NCBI RefSeq assembly: GCF_001522545.3 | Contig: NC_031770.1 | Location: 89,663,194-89,727,193 of the forward strand | Direction of reading: 5' to 3' | DNA from: Parus major | Lineage: Eukaryota; Chordata; Aves; Passeriformes; Paridae | DNA: 64,000 nucleotides | Shown here: positions 1 through 64,000 of the stretch, in pieces | How positions within the stretch are numbered: position 1 is the stretch's first letter | Layout of the letters: every line of letters starts with the position of its first letter | Notes under the pieces: generated by a model | Told to the model about the DNA's origin: nothing | Databases searched by the model: none | The model's input: the letters and a program-made list of their open reading frames with translations, nothing else | Program-made: the position numbers and the translations under genes

Positions 1-53009
<53,009 letters not shown>

Positions 53010-53050
53010 TCACATTTCAGAAAATATTCACATAACTCACATATAGTCAT

Positions 53051-53074
53051 ATGATAAATGATGATAAATGATGA
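53051..53074. repeat. Short tandem repeat of a 10-bp unit
   Basis: The unit atgataaatg occurs twice in tandem followed by a partial third; looser gat/aat-rich sequence continues to about 53103. Confidence 0.8.
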
Positions 53075-56000
53075 ATGTTGATGTGATTATGATAAATTAT
53101 GAGGAATAACTGGAAACACTTTTAAAATGTAAACTAATTAAAGCTGTTGTATGGCATTAATTATGTAGATCATCTCTGCACCTGTATCAGAATGAACATT
53201 TTGTTTTAATTTTCACATGCAAACAAACTATAACCTGTGTTTTAGCTAAAATTAAGATATATAAAAAATAATCTCTAATGCTTGCTGTTAAAGGTCATTG
53301 CAGATAACAGGATGCAAAATCCAGGGTGCCAGCTTCAAGTCATTAATGGGGCAAAGCTACCAAGCAGAGTAATTAAAAACATCCTAATTACTCACCAGGG
53401 CTCATTAGGAAGTTAATGCAGAGGGACACTTCTAAAGAACAAGATCCAGAAAACTGACAAAGAGGGACTGACTGGTTCTTCACCAGTGAACACCAAAACC
53501 AAGTAGGTTACTGAGCCAGCCTCCCTCAGGAAGGCTTCCTTTCCAGCCTCAAACACCCTCTGTCCTACAGCCCAGTTTCAGAAGGACTAATGGAAGTTGG
53601 GCAAGATTTCAGGTGTTCTTTGCTTGAGGAAAAGCCTAGCCCAGCCCTGTCCACAGTGAGAACACAGGCACACAATGCAGACAGGATGCTAACACCCCGG
53701 CTATGGGCTCAACTCTGGCAGCCCCCAAGACAAAATAACAACCAAACAGGCCAAGCTGAAAGTCAGGTCAACTCCAGGCACTGGGAGGAGCTGGTGACTG
53801 AAAGAGAAAAATGATCATTTAAATCCCATTGAGATGTAGGCATTCCTGAGGAAGTTGTGGAGCTCTTACTGCAACTTTCCTTTCTTCTACACAGGCCTTT
53901 CAAGGAGAGTGACTGCAAGGGGTGAGGATTTGTGCAGAATGAAATTACTTCACATACAAGTCATCTTGATTAAAACTGCACAGACTCCTCCAATTCTGAG
54001 TGAGCTGTGTGTCCCTGGAGTGCACAGGGAGTTTGACCCAGCAGTCAAACACGTGCATCCCACCCACTCTCAGCATGTGTGCCTGCCTGCACCCCCATGG
54101 TTTTGCCCCTTTTTTGATACAAAAAGGAGCAGTAAGGCATCTTACTAGGACACAAGACAAAAACAGCTTCATTAATCTGTATTGCAATACAGGTTTTCAA
54201 TCTTATTTTGAGTGTCTTGTGGTCACGATCATAAATCAGGTTTTTAAGTGTAGTTTTGCACTTCTGCACCAATCTTTCAATATACACTGTCACAGAAAAA
54301 CAAAACACAACTGAAACGAATGCATTTTCCCTCAAAAACATGGGTTCCTTTTAGGGGATAAGAAGGATAGAGCTTTAAAAAGTTTATAAACACTTGACAG
54401 TAAAAGATGCACCAGATCTGAATATGGAATTTCAAAGGCATTTTTGAGTCATAAGACACTCCTCTACCCTCTCCCCATATTAAAAGTGTTTTATAACAGA
54501 GTTGAAATTTGAAGATGAAGGTAAAATCCTCTCTAATTCCATATTTCTAGCTCCCTAAAAACTTATATTCCAATTAAAATAGCCACAAATGCTTTTTAAT
54601 CCTTCATTGTCCTCAAAAGATCCATAACTGCCTTTTCATATCATTACCATTCTTACCTTAAAACAAATGTAGCCCTTTCTCTAAATATTTATTAATATGA
54701 CTAAACCAAGAATCCATCAAAAGCTTGGAAAAGCACTTAAAAGACACTTTTGTGAAAACATAGCAGGAGTACGCTTTGCAGAAGAGATCCCAATCTGTCC
54801 TAACACTCCAAAACAAATACTTGCCAAAATGTGTTCCTCAAAGCAGTTTGTAGCTGCTAAACTGTATGTCAGTTATAAATATTGATGTTCTACTACAAAT
54901 CTTATCCTGAGCAACAGTTGTCCCTGACAGATATTCAATGGCAAGTGAGCAAAGACAGAAGACACATGGTTAAAAGACAGAATAGTCATCAAAAGCCTGT
55001 TAAGAGCTGGATATCCCTAGGAAGGTTTGAGAGCCTTCACAGTACCATGTTGTAAGAGCAGTTCATATTTATTAAATGTGCAGAGCACATGGGCAACGAG
55101 CAGTATTACACAATATTTAAAGACATTCCTGTTTCTTTAGTTGACAACTACTTAAAAGAAAAATTAACTGGAAGCTTTATTTTCCATCTGCATAACAATT
55201 TTTAATGAATGACACCATTTCCTAGATAAAATCAAACTGCAGTTACACAAATAACATTTCTTTGAACTTCTGTTTGTTTGGGTTTTTTTTCCTTTAAACT
55301 ACAGGACTCAATCACTCTTGCATGTTTAGTGCATCCTACTCCCATTTCAGTAAGTGTTCTTCCTTTATCTAAGACACATCATTAGCACTCTGAAGCTCTG
55401 ATGGAGAGACAACTCCTTTTGGCCATATATGTTTTACCTTTCAAAAAGGCCACAGGGAACAAAGAGAATTAAAAGCTTACTCAATAGAGTTCAACAACCA
55501 TAAACATATATATATGTATATGTACATATGTGCATAAATACCTGCAATTTTTTAAATACATGCCAATCCTAATTTGATGTATCTAACACAGTTCTGCCTC
55601 TATTTGATTAGCTCTGACACAATCCAAAGTGCAATGGGGTTGTTGGCCAGAGCAGCGTATCCACCCAGCACGCTCTAATAGCTGGTTTTGATTGCACACC
55701 CAACGCCTCTATGAGAATCTTGCCAACACTTGTAATGCTGCTTAGTTTAGCCAGCCTAATTAATAGTGCCTCAATGAGAAAAATAATGCCATGAGCATAA
55801 GCACTGAAGTAGCCTATTGCTATAAACTTGCTATTCAGTAACAGCTGACCCTCAACTGAAACTTCTCCTGCTATGAAAGAATTATAGAGGCTTCTATGAT
55901 ATGGATTTTCTAAGAACATACATCTTGAACAGATCCCTTCTCTCAATGGAAAACCAAGCCTCTCTCACCCAGGCACATATTTTAAAAAAAACTTCATTCT

Positions 56001-59000
56001 GACAAAATTGGGTCGATGTCAGCCGACTGAAGAAAAAAAGTAACAGAAGTGCATGACTCACTGAAAAGTATAAACAGACAGTGTGATCCCACAGCCCTCA
56101 TTTTTTATGTCTTTCTTTTTTTAAGAATACCACTACAACTGGCACTCAATTCTAGGGAAAAAAAGAGTTAAGAGCAATTAAGCCAAACCAGTAGGATATT
56201 TTCTTCCCTGCAAGTGGCCAAGACAATGTATCTCTGTGTTTCTTTCAATGGTTCTCTCCTGAAACAAAAAATAATCATGCCTGAGAGTTTTCCCTGAAAA
56301 CTGAGCACCTTAGCTGATGGGAATAAAAAAACCCATAAATGGAAATACATAAAAGCAACAACAGAAGTAAAACATGCAGGAGGGAACAAAGACATATTTG
56401 CAGCTACTGCTGTTTAAGGGGAGAAGCAACTTTTCAGCAACATCTGAGCTGCTAGAGCCTTTGCAGTGCTAGAGACATGTCACACTCCAAACCCATCCAG
56501 CACAGGATACATAACTAAAAAACTAAAATGTAACTAAATGTTTACTGTGTTAAACAAAACATTTCCAAAAAAAGGCTACTACTAGCACTGAAGAGAATTA
56601 AAATTAGAACCTTTATGAATGCACTGCCTAATTCTCACAAGGGGCTAGCATTACCAGTAGAAATTAGAATGAGAAGTAAAGGAGAAATAAAACTGCAAAT
56701 TAACTTGTTTCATGGATACATACACACCAGATAGGATGAGGTTTTGGTGGTTTTTCTCTTCAGGTTGTTTGGTTGGGTTTTTTTGCAGGCACTTGAGCTG
56801 TTGCTGACAAGATTAACAATTTGTAAGCATTTGCTCTTATGTCAAATTTCCCTCAGATGCCAATATGGATTTTCCACATACACATGCTGCCTCAGCTTTT
56901 AAGGCTTCTTCAGGCAATTACATTATTATAATAAAATTCATTAAGTAAGCTGTAAGACAGAGTATGTTATTAGATTCTGTTTCTTAAGTACGTACATCTG
57001 TATTTATTTCTCCTATTATCCAAACTTACAAATGACCAACTAAAGGTTATCTGTGCTTTAGAATTAAGTGGCACATATTAATTTGAACAGAGTTTAATTT
57101 TTAAATGCATTCTTGTTTCAAATCTTACTTTAGGCTCCATTTTCTTCTCCTCCATTGTAAACAAAAATCAATGGGGACACCATTTCATCTGTTTACTTCC
57201 TATCACCAGCTATGTGTCCTCCTCCAGTATTCAGGTAAGGGAAATTGCAGTCAATCCTTCCACACATTTTTTCTACTGCCTCAGAAAGATCCTTTTCTGA
57301 GGTCTTTCTTCAGGCAAGCACAAGTAGAAGAGGTAATTTTGCTAAACAAAGCAATAAACAAGAGATAAGGCATCAAATACATGAAAAAACCTTGCAACAT
57401 AGCTGCTTCCCAACAAGGTCCCTAGTCCCCTGCTTTCGGCCCCTAGAAGTTACCATTCTGTCTGTATTGTTGCACGGCTTCAGTGAGAGCAGAGGAAGCC
57501 CAACTCACTTTAGGTGAATGCACTGCTGGGTGGTCAGGACACCATGAGGAAAACAAGGATTAAATCCCATAATGAAGCAGCACCACTGAATTCAAGCATT
57601 CTGCTTCCTCAGAATGGGTTTAATAACCAGGCTCTGCCACAAGCATATATGCACATTCCCCATCTGCCTGAAGGGCAAAGGTAAAGAGGGAAGGGTGATC
57701 TTTTCCTCATTCCTCTCCGCTTTTGTGGAAGTCATCAACAAAATGGCCTTTGACAGACTATCAGTAGGGACCACTCAGTGCTAAGGATTCCAAGAAGATT
57801 GGACAATGCCCTACACTCACCAACGAGTGGGATGTCAAACATCACTCCTACTCTGGTCAGCCAGTGGACATACCAGTCTGGAGCTCTCAGCAACCTGTAA
57901 TGCACTCCACTCGAGCCACAAGACATCCACCCTCAGTTGGAATCCACAACTAACTTGTGAGCAAAAACCTCTTTCTAGGATGCAATCCTGTACATCATTG
58001 TCTTAAAATCCAACCCAGAGACTTCTGCCAGTTAACACAGGTGGGAGCACTGAGGAAAACCAGCAAGAGCACAGAAAACAGACACCTTTCCTGTAGAAGC
58101 ACATCCGAACTAGCTGCACAATAAAACGCTGAGGAAGATGAATCCTACCCTGCATTCATGAAGTGTGAAAAGAGATCTCAGCAGACTCCAGTGAAGCCTA
58201 GCATGGGCATTATCAGTTTGGAATCTCCCACAAAGCCTACTAGCAACATCAGGACCCCTCAAGTCACTCTGTCCGCTTTCACCTGCAAGCAGACAGCTGG
58301 CAAGGGCAACACGGTTTCACAAATATGGATCCCACATGATCCTTTGGGCACAACACACTTTAATTTTCAAATAAAATATTCCCTGAGATACTGAGACAAT
58401 TTCTTAGGGCGGGGACAAACTCATGGTGCAGTACAGCAGGGTCATTATGCAATTGAATCAAAGAAGCAGCTAATGGATTTCCTCTACAGCCATGAAGAGA
58501 TGCAGCAGCAGCAGCTGGTGATGGACAGCAGCACACAGACCTCTGCCCACCCGTTTCGTGGCAAGTTGGCAAATGGACAAGTACTCCATGCAGCTGAGGT
58601 TTCTAATTCTGTCTTCACATTCGCCATGAGCAAAACCAGAACTGTTACATACATCTGGCAACAGGACATTTGGCATCATGGAAGATTGATTCACACACAC
58701 CCAACCATGTATGCAGAATATATTCAAGCTGTACTTTGGTCTCTCAACGTAGTACTACCAACTTTGTCATCACGAATATTAATGAAAGACATCATGGAAG
58801 CAGACATACAAGCAGGAGTCCATACAAAACTTTAACAAAATTGCTGTATTTCACAACAAGAGAAAAATATTAATGAAAGATCATAGTTCATGGACACATA
58901 TCCTAAACAGAACCAGATGCTCCAACTGTTGTCTCTCCCTCCAATGGGAACTTGAAATTAAAGCCCAGCAGAAAGATCACCCAGGCAGGAAGGGCTTTGG

Positions 59001-60650
59001 GAGAAGGCCTACAGAAGACAGAGCAAAAGTGATACCAATGCCTCGCTGAAGTTGGTATTCAGCATCAACCTGCTATGCTTCTGACACTCTATTTTCAAAG
59101 CATCTGCCATTTTCTGAACCATTGACAAGGATGGGCCAATTGCAGGTCCTAGTCTCAGTTGTTACCACCCCTTTTAAAAAGCAAATAGGGGATGACAATT
59201 CACTCTCAAAAACCAATATACTGCAGCACTAAATCAAAATGCTGTGCTACCAAGCAGCACCTTGACCAGGTTGTTCTCATCCTGTTCCTGGCAGGCAAGG
59301 ATTTACTTTCTCTTTTATGTTAATTAAGTAGAAGCAACAAAGGTTAAAGAGCACTCCATGCTAAAGCTGTTTGTTAGAGCACAGTGGTGAGAGGGACTAC
59401 CTTTGCCTTTAAGAGAGGCCAGAAAACATCTACTACAATGAAATACAGATTCATTGCAGTTAAATGCATTTGCCATTTGGAAAAAAAATAAACAACCAAC
59501 CAAAGCCCACATTAATCTCTCTAATTCTAGCATGAATTTTTCCAGTATACAAGGCTGTTGGCAGGAGGTAATGTCTTTTTTTAGACAAACTGATATAATT
59601 AGAAAAATAACATCATGCATAATCATAAAATTTATTTTAGAGGTACACATGTATAATTTCTGCCCACAAACCTTGTCTAAACTATGTACAAAACAAAGAG
59701 AAGGGAATGCTAGCAGTTTACTAAAAAAGTACACACCTTACAAAAAAGAAAAAAAAAAAGTTAAAAGGTATTGAAACATTACTTAATTACTTTCTTCCAA
59801 TTCAGGTCAAAAGTCTAGAGTTGAGCTGTTACTACAAAAAATTGTCATTAGAAAATATTTCAAAACTGCCACTAGAAAATATTTCAAACCAAGCAGACTT
59901 CATAAAACTTCTGAACAATTTCAGGGACATTAACAAGGAAGATAATGATTTACCTTAGTTTAGGAAACAGAGACTAAGTTCTTCCTCTGTTCCCATCAGA
60001 CTGTGGTCTTTCATATTTGATGTCGAAAGGTAAAGTACTGCTTCAAGTCTGAAGCCATACAGAAAAATCTGGAAACTAGGAGGAGAAAACCTAGATATAC
60101 TTATCTGGTAATAAACTTCTTTGCAGTCTTCAACACAGAGCTCTATGTTTAGAGATATGTTAATATAAGGATCCAATGCTGCTTCTCTACAAACCATTAT
60201 GGATTTTAATAATTAAAGCATATATTGTGTGATAATACTAAGTGACTATATTCACAATAGATTACAAAAGGTAACATATTTTCAAGATACTGAAGTTGTA
60301 AAGCTGCAGGTGTTCTTAGCAAGTATTTTAAATAGCATTTGTCATGCTAAAAAATTCTTAAACTTTCAGTAAAACTACTTTTACTGTGTGTATGCAGTCT
60401 GCTTCAGCCTCACCCACTGGCACAGTTCTCTCTCTGATGCTAACTGTAAATACATGCTTGTTCAAATCATACAGTGGTATTTCTTTAAAGATTTACAGCA
60501 CGATGTGCAGAAACACCGTGACACTATCAATGTAGAAATTAAAACAACTAAACATTTGAGGGTGAATAAACTGTGAAAACTACAGCAATTCAACCTGTAT
60601 CATTAAAAACACCCAAGTTAAAGACAGGCAAGATTTTTGATATGTCCCCT

Positions 60651-62008
60651 ACAGAATCATTCAACAGTTGAGGTTGGAAGGGGCTCTAGAAATCACCTAG
60701 TGCACCCCCATGGGTCACCTAGAACCATGTACAGTCAGATTTACAGCATCTTCATGGACAGAGATTGCACAACCTCTCTCGACAATCTCTGCCAGTCTTT
60801 GACCATCCTCACAGTAAAAATGTATTTTCATATTTGCCCACTGCTTCTTGGAAGGTCACAGGGCACCCCAAGCAAGGTTTTGTGCTGATTAACACATATT
60901 TATACGCAACCATGAGCCTTTTTCTTCTCAAGGCTGAATGAACTACTCCAGCTCTTTAAGCCTTCTCTCCTGAGAGATGCTCCAAGCCCTTGACAGTCTC
61001 TGTGGCCCCCACAGTGTATGTCCAGTATGCCCATGCCTCTTCTTTTGGGATACCCAGCACTAGACAAAGCAGTCCAGGTCTGTTTCCCCAGTGCTAGCCA
61101 GAGGATGAGGATCACCTGCTGGCAGTACTTTGTGTTACACAGCCCAGGTTACTGTTGGTTCTCTCTGTCCTGAAGGAGCACTGCTGACTGATGGCCAAGC
61201 TGTCCACCAGGTTACCCACGGCCTTTTACTGGAAGACTCTTTTCCAGATGGTTGGCCCTCAGCCTACACTGGAGAACTGGGTTATTTCTCTCCAGGTGCA
61301 GGTGTATTCCTCTTAACTGAGCTTCATGACATTCCTCTCTGCCTGTTTCTCCAGCCTCTCCCTGTCCTGCTGAATGGCAGCATAAACATCTTTTTTACCA
61401 ACCTCTTACAAGCAGAATCCTAAACATACCAAAGTTTGTTTTCTCAAGATGCTGTTTATTGTCCTGTTCCTTCCTCTCAGAACCCTGAACCCCACCACCT
61501 CATGGTCACTACAGCCAAGATGGCCAAGGTCACTACAGCTACTGCAACCCTGATCTTCTCATCTCAGCCTGTCTTTTCTTGTTTTCAAGTACGAGGTCCA
61601 ACAGATCACCTCTGTCCATTAAATCCTTGAGCACCTGCATTAGGAAGCCATTAACACACTTCAGAAAACTCCTGGATTGCTTATGTCCTTCCAGGTGTCA
61701 TGTTGTTCAAGACCCATGTGAGGACCTGAGCCTGCCAACATGGGACTTCTTCCAGTTATCTGAAGAAGGCATCATCTACTACTTCATTCTGATCAAGCAG
61801 TCTACAGCAGACACCCAAAACAATGTCATCCCCTAATCCCAACCTGCTCTCATTTGTCCTGTCATCCATCCCAAAGCAAAAACTCACATATCCCTGCTGC
61901 TCTCTCATCCGAAGGGATACTCCCCATCCTTGCCTTCCTGGTCTGTCCTTAAAGAGCCTGTGCTCATCTACTGCCATGTGAGATATCCCACCACATCTCT
62001 CCAAACCC
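60651..62008 (-). mobile_element. CR1 LINE copy, minus strand, endonuclease part joined to ORF2 C-terminus
   Basis: The 3' end is at the low coordinate: agaatcattcaacagttgag, gttggaaggggctctagaaa, cacaacctctctcgacaatc. The ORF2 C-terminal region follows up to about 61425 (tctcctgagagatgctccaa, ccacaggcttacccacgg-like wording, gacattcctctctgcctgtt). From about 61430 to 62008 the minus strand encodes the ORF2 endonuclease region: GISHMAVDEHRLFKDRPGRQ, GWGVSLRMREQQGYVSFCFG and DIVLGVCCRLLDQNEVVDDA. The reverse-transcriptase region between these parts is missing. The copy is inactive and runs in the same direction as LRRC1. Confidence 0.9.
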
Positions 62009-62010
62009 AA
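61756..62010 (-). pseudogene. Remnant CR1 ORF2 endonuclease frame
   Basis: An 85-codon open stretch on the minus strand with the CR1 endonuclease wording around RLFKDRPGRQGWGVSLRMRE and GVCCRLLDQNEVVDDAFF. It is a fossil fragment of an apurinic-type endonuclease domain; the rest of the domain and the RT are broken or missing. Confidence 0.82.
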
Positions 62011-64000
62011 GGAGAGCTATGCATTTAAAAATAAAAAAAGGAAATAAAGTTCCTATTTATGTACAACTTAAGCAGCCATAAACACGAATTTAAAGAGAGG
62101 TATAGTAAAATAATCATGTCTTGCCACAGATTACTGGCCACTGACCAAACAAGTGTCTTTAAGGCTTATGGTTGCAAAATGATAGAAACAATGACAGAAC
62201 AGTGAAATTCAGCCCAGAACAGGTTTTCTCCTGAGACAAAGGTGTGGTATGGGAAGAACAGAGGGACTGCTTCTTAAGGAGCTTTCACATGATTTTGGTA
62301 AGATAACAGGACCCTGGATTTCAACACCATACATAACAGAGACACCAACAGTGCTGAATGCCAAGCAGCAGCAGACCAGCAGCATTTCTAGCAAAGAAAC
62401 TGGGGCACAGGAAGAGGCCAGGGTTTAACCAGGTCTCTTGGGAAAAGGGTCTCACTTCTATCTAGTAACTCTACAGAGAAGCTTTAGTATATAACACCAA
62501 GAAGAAAAATTACAGATGACAGATACAATTTGTAAGCTCAGAAATGCAAAATGATTCAGAGCTGGACTACTTCAGGTTTACAAATGCTACATAAAAATCA
62601 TTCCTCAAAGGAAAAAAAAAAAGTTCCTCAGACTCTTAGGCTAATCTAAGTGCATAGAATTATTTTTTTATTATTTTTTTTCCACTGGAGTTTTTCCATA
62701 AACAACATCTGCTAGAAGTACCATGGGAAAGTGGTCTTTATTCTTTGAGTTAAAGAACTAAGCAGCAGCAAGACAAAACAGCAGCAAAACAAGAGTTATA
62801 AGCTATTTTCACCACCCACAAATGCAAAGAATGCTGTGATTTAATACAAAGGCCAAAATATAATACTGCATTCAAGGGTTCCTAAGTTGTTTTTTTTTTA
62901 AATCACTGTAAAAATAAAAATACAGGGATTCAGTTTTGTACTGCAAATTTGAGTCACGGAGAAATTAAGCTGACAGGATGTATTTGCCCTTAAATTCTAA
63001 TGTACGGGAGTAGAAAACAACATTTCATCAACTACAGACTGATCTATAGAATTGAAAGCATTTTATTTTTATCTGATGCTTTTCATTAGAAAAGCTATTG
63101 AAACGCATCATGCAGAATGTGTTATTTTCTTCTATCAAAGCAATTTGCCAGAAAGCCTACTCTTCAGTGAAGAATAGTTTTTGACGTGCAGCAAATGATA
63201 TACTACACATTACAGCTTGAGCTGAAAAATTCTTCAAGTTTTCACTCCCAAGGAAAATAAAAATGCTACAGGTTTAGAAAAAAACACACAAACTACATTT
63301 TTAAGTCACTCTATGCACACTGGCAACCACTTACATTTTTTTCCAATAAAATCAGATACACAAAATAATCAACAGAAAGCACTTGGGATCCAACACAGGG
63401 GAAGGAATTATTTAAGCAAGTTAAGAGCTACACTTTATCACCAGCTCTATACATAGCCCATCCTCTTCAGACCAAAGGGTGCAGCTCTTTAATTTGTCTT
63501 GTAAAACAGAAGTGGCGAGAAGCATGCTGACAGCTAGAAATTGCTGTTCTGTGGGAAAACAGCCACATCTGCTGAGAAAGGCTTCAGAGAGACTTCATTA
63601 TTGTGGAAAACCACCAGCAGCTTAATAGTATACAGCTTGCTCCTCCAGCACATCCCACCAGGCTGGCTTATCCTGCAAGAAGGGCAAGAGCAGAGGAGGG
63701 AACCTGAGAGGCAGCAGAAAGGAAGGGGAAAGAGCAGAAGTACAAAGAAAAGAGATGTTCGCAAGGGCAGTCAAGAAGCCAGCACAGAAGGGACAGGAGA
63801 GGAAGCAAAGCGTCAGAAACAGACGGCAGACAGAGTGCTCTAGGTTGGAGGAAATAAGCAAGATCCTGGAACATGAGGGACGGGGGAGGATGGGAAAGTA
63901 TGAACATGCAGGGTGAGGAGTCTGAGACACCAGTGGTAATGACAGAAAAAGGTCGCTGTCAACATAAGCACAAGTTCTGTATCACGTAACTGGGGAATGG

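Noticed and set aside
61130..61423. 97-codon plus-strand frame
   Set aside because: It is the antisense of the minus-strand CR1 copy at 60651-62008.

Overview
This is vertebrate nuclear DNA carrying the interior of one spliced protein-coding gene on the minus strand. Twelve exons between 1433 and 52991 (order 2 to 13 counted from the 5' end) join with matching phases into 1257 nt, or 419 codons with no stop. They encode the leucine-rich-repeat scaffold LRRC1 (LANO, 'LAP and no PDZ'). The family call rests on the repeat series and the post-LRR segment, including the blocks NLPRCGAL and [13 protein letters not shown]. The first coding exon (about 53 codons) lies beyond base 64000. The last (about 52 codons with the PDZ-binding C-terminus) lies below base 1. 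Neither the promoter nor the 3'UTR is therefore present.

The organism is most likely a bird, or less likely another sauropsid. The recognisable interspersed repeats are CR1 LINE fragments, including 3' ends with the ccttccaac-type tail. There are no Alu, B1 or L1-like elements, repeat density is low and the introns are compact. Species cannot be told from the sequence.

Layout from left to right: intron 13 (1-1432), exon 13, intron 12, exon 12, intron 11 (which starts with a GC donor), exon 11, the 9 kb intron 10 with two CT-rich blocks around a CR1 copy, exons 10 to 5 spread over 13.3-21.6 kb, the 13.9 kb intron 4, exon 4, intron 3, exon 3, the 14 kb intron 2 with two CR1 copies, exon 2, and at least 11 kb of intron 1 with a second long CR1 copy. 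The rest is intronic sequence with poly-A tracts, (AT)/(AC) and TTA-rich low complexity, and short chance ORFs on both strands.

The LRRC1 product is a cytoplasmic scaffold of the LAP family (SCRIB, ERBIN, LRRC7), known to sit at the basolateral membrane of epithelial cells and to join DLG/SCRIB polarity complexes. No operon, CRISPR array, phage or other microbial system is present. The most notable sequence-level features are the GC-AG intron 11, the long T/C tract just upstream of the same exon, and two long CR1 copies that have each lost reverse-transcriptase sequence by internal deletion.
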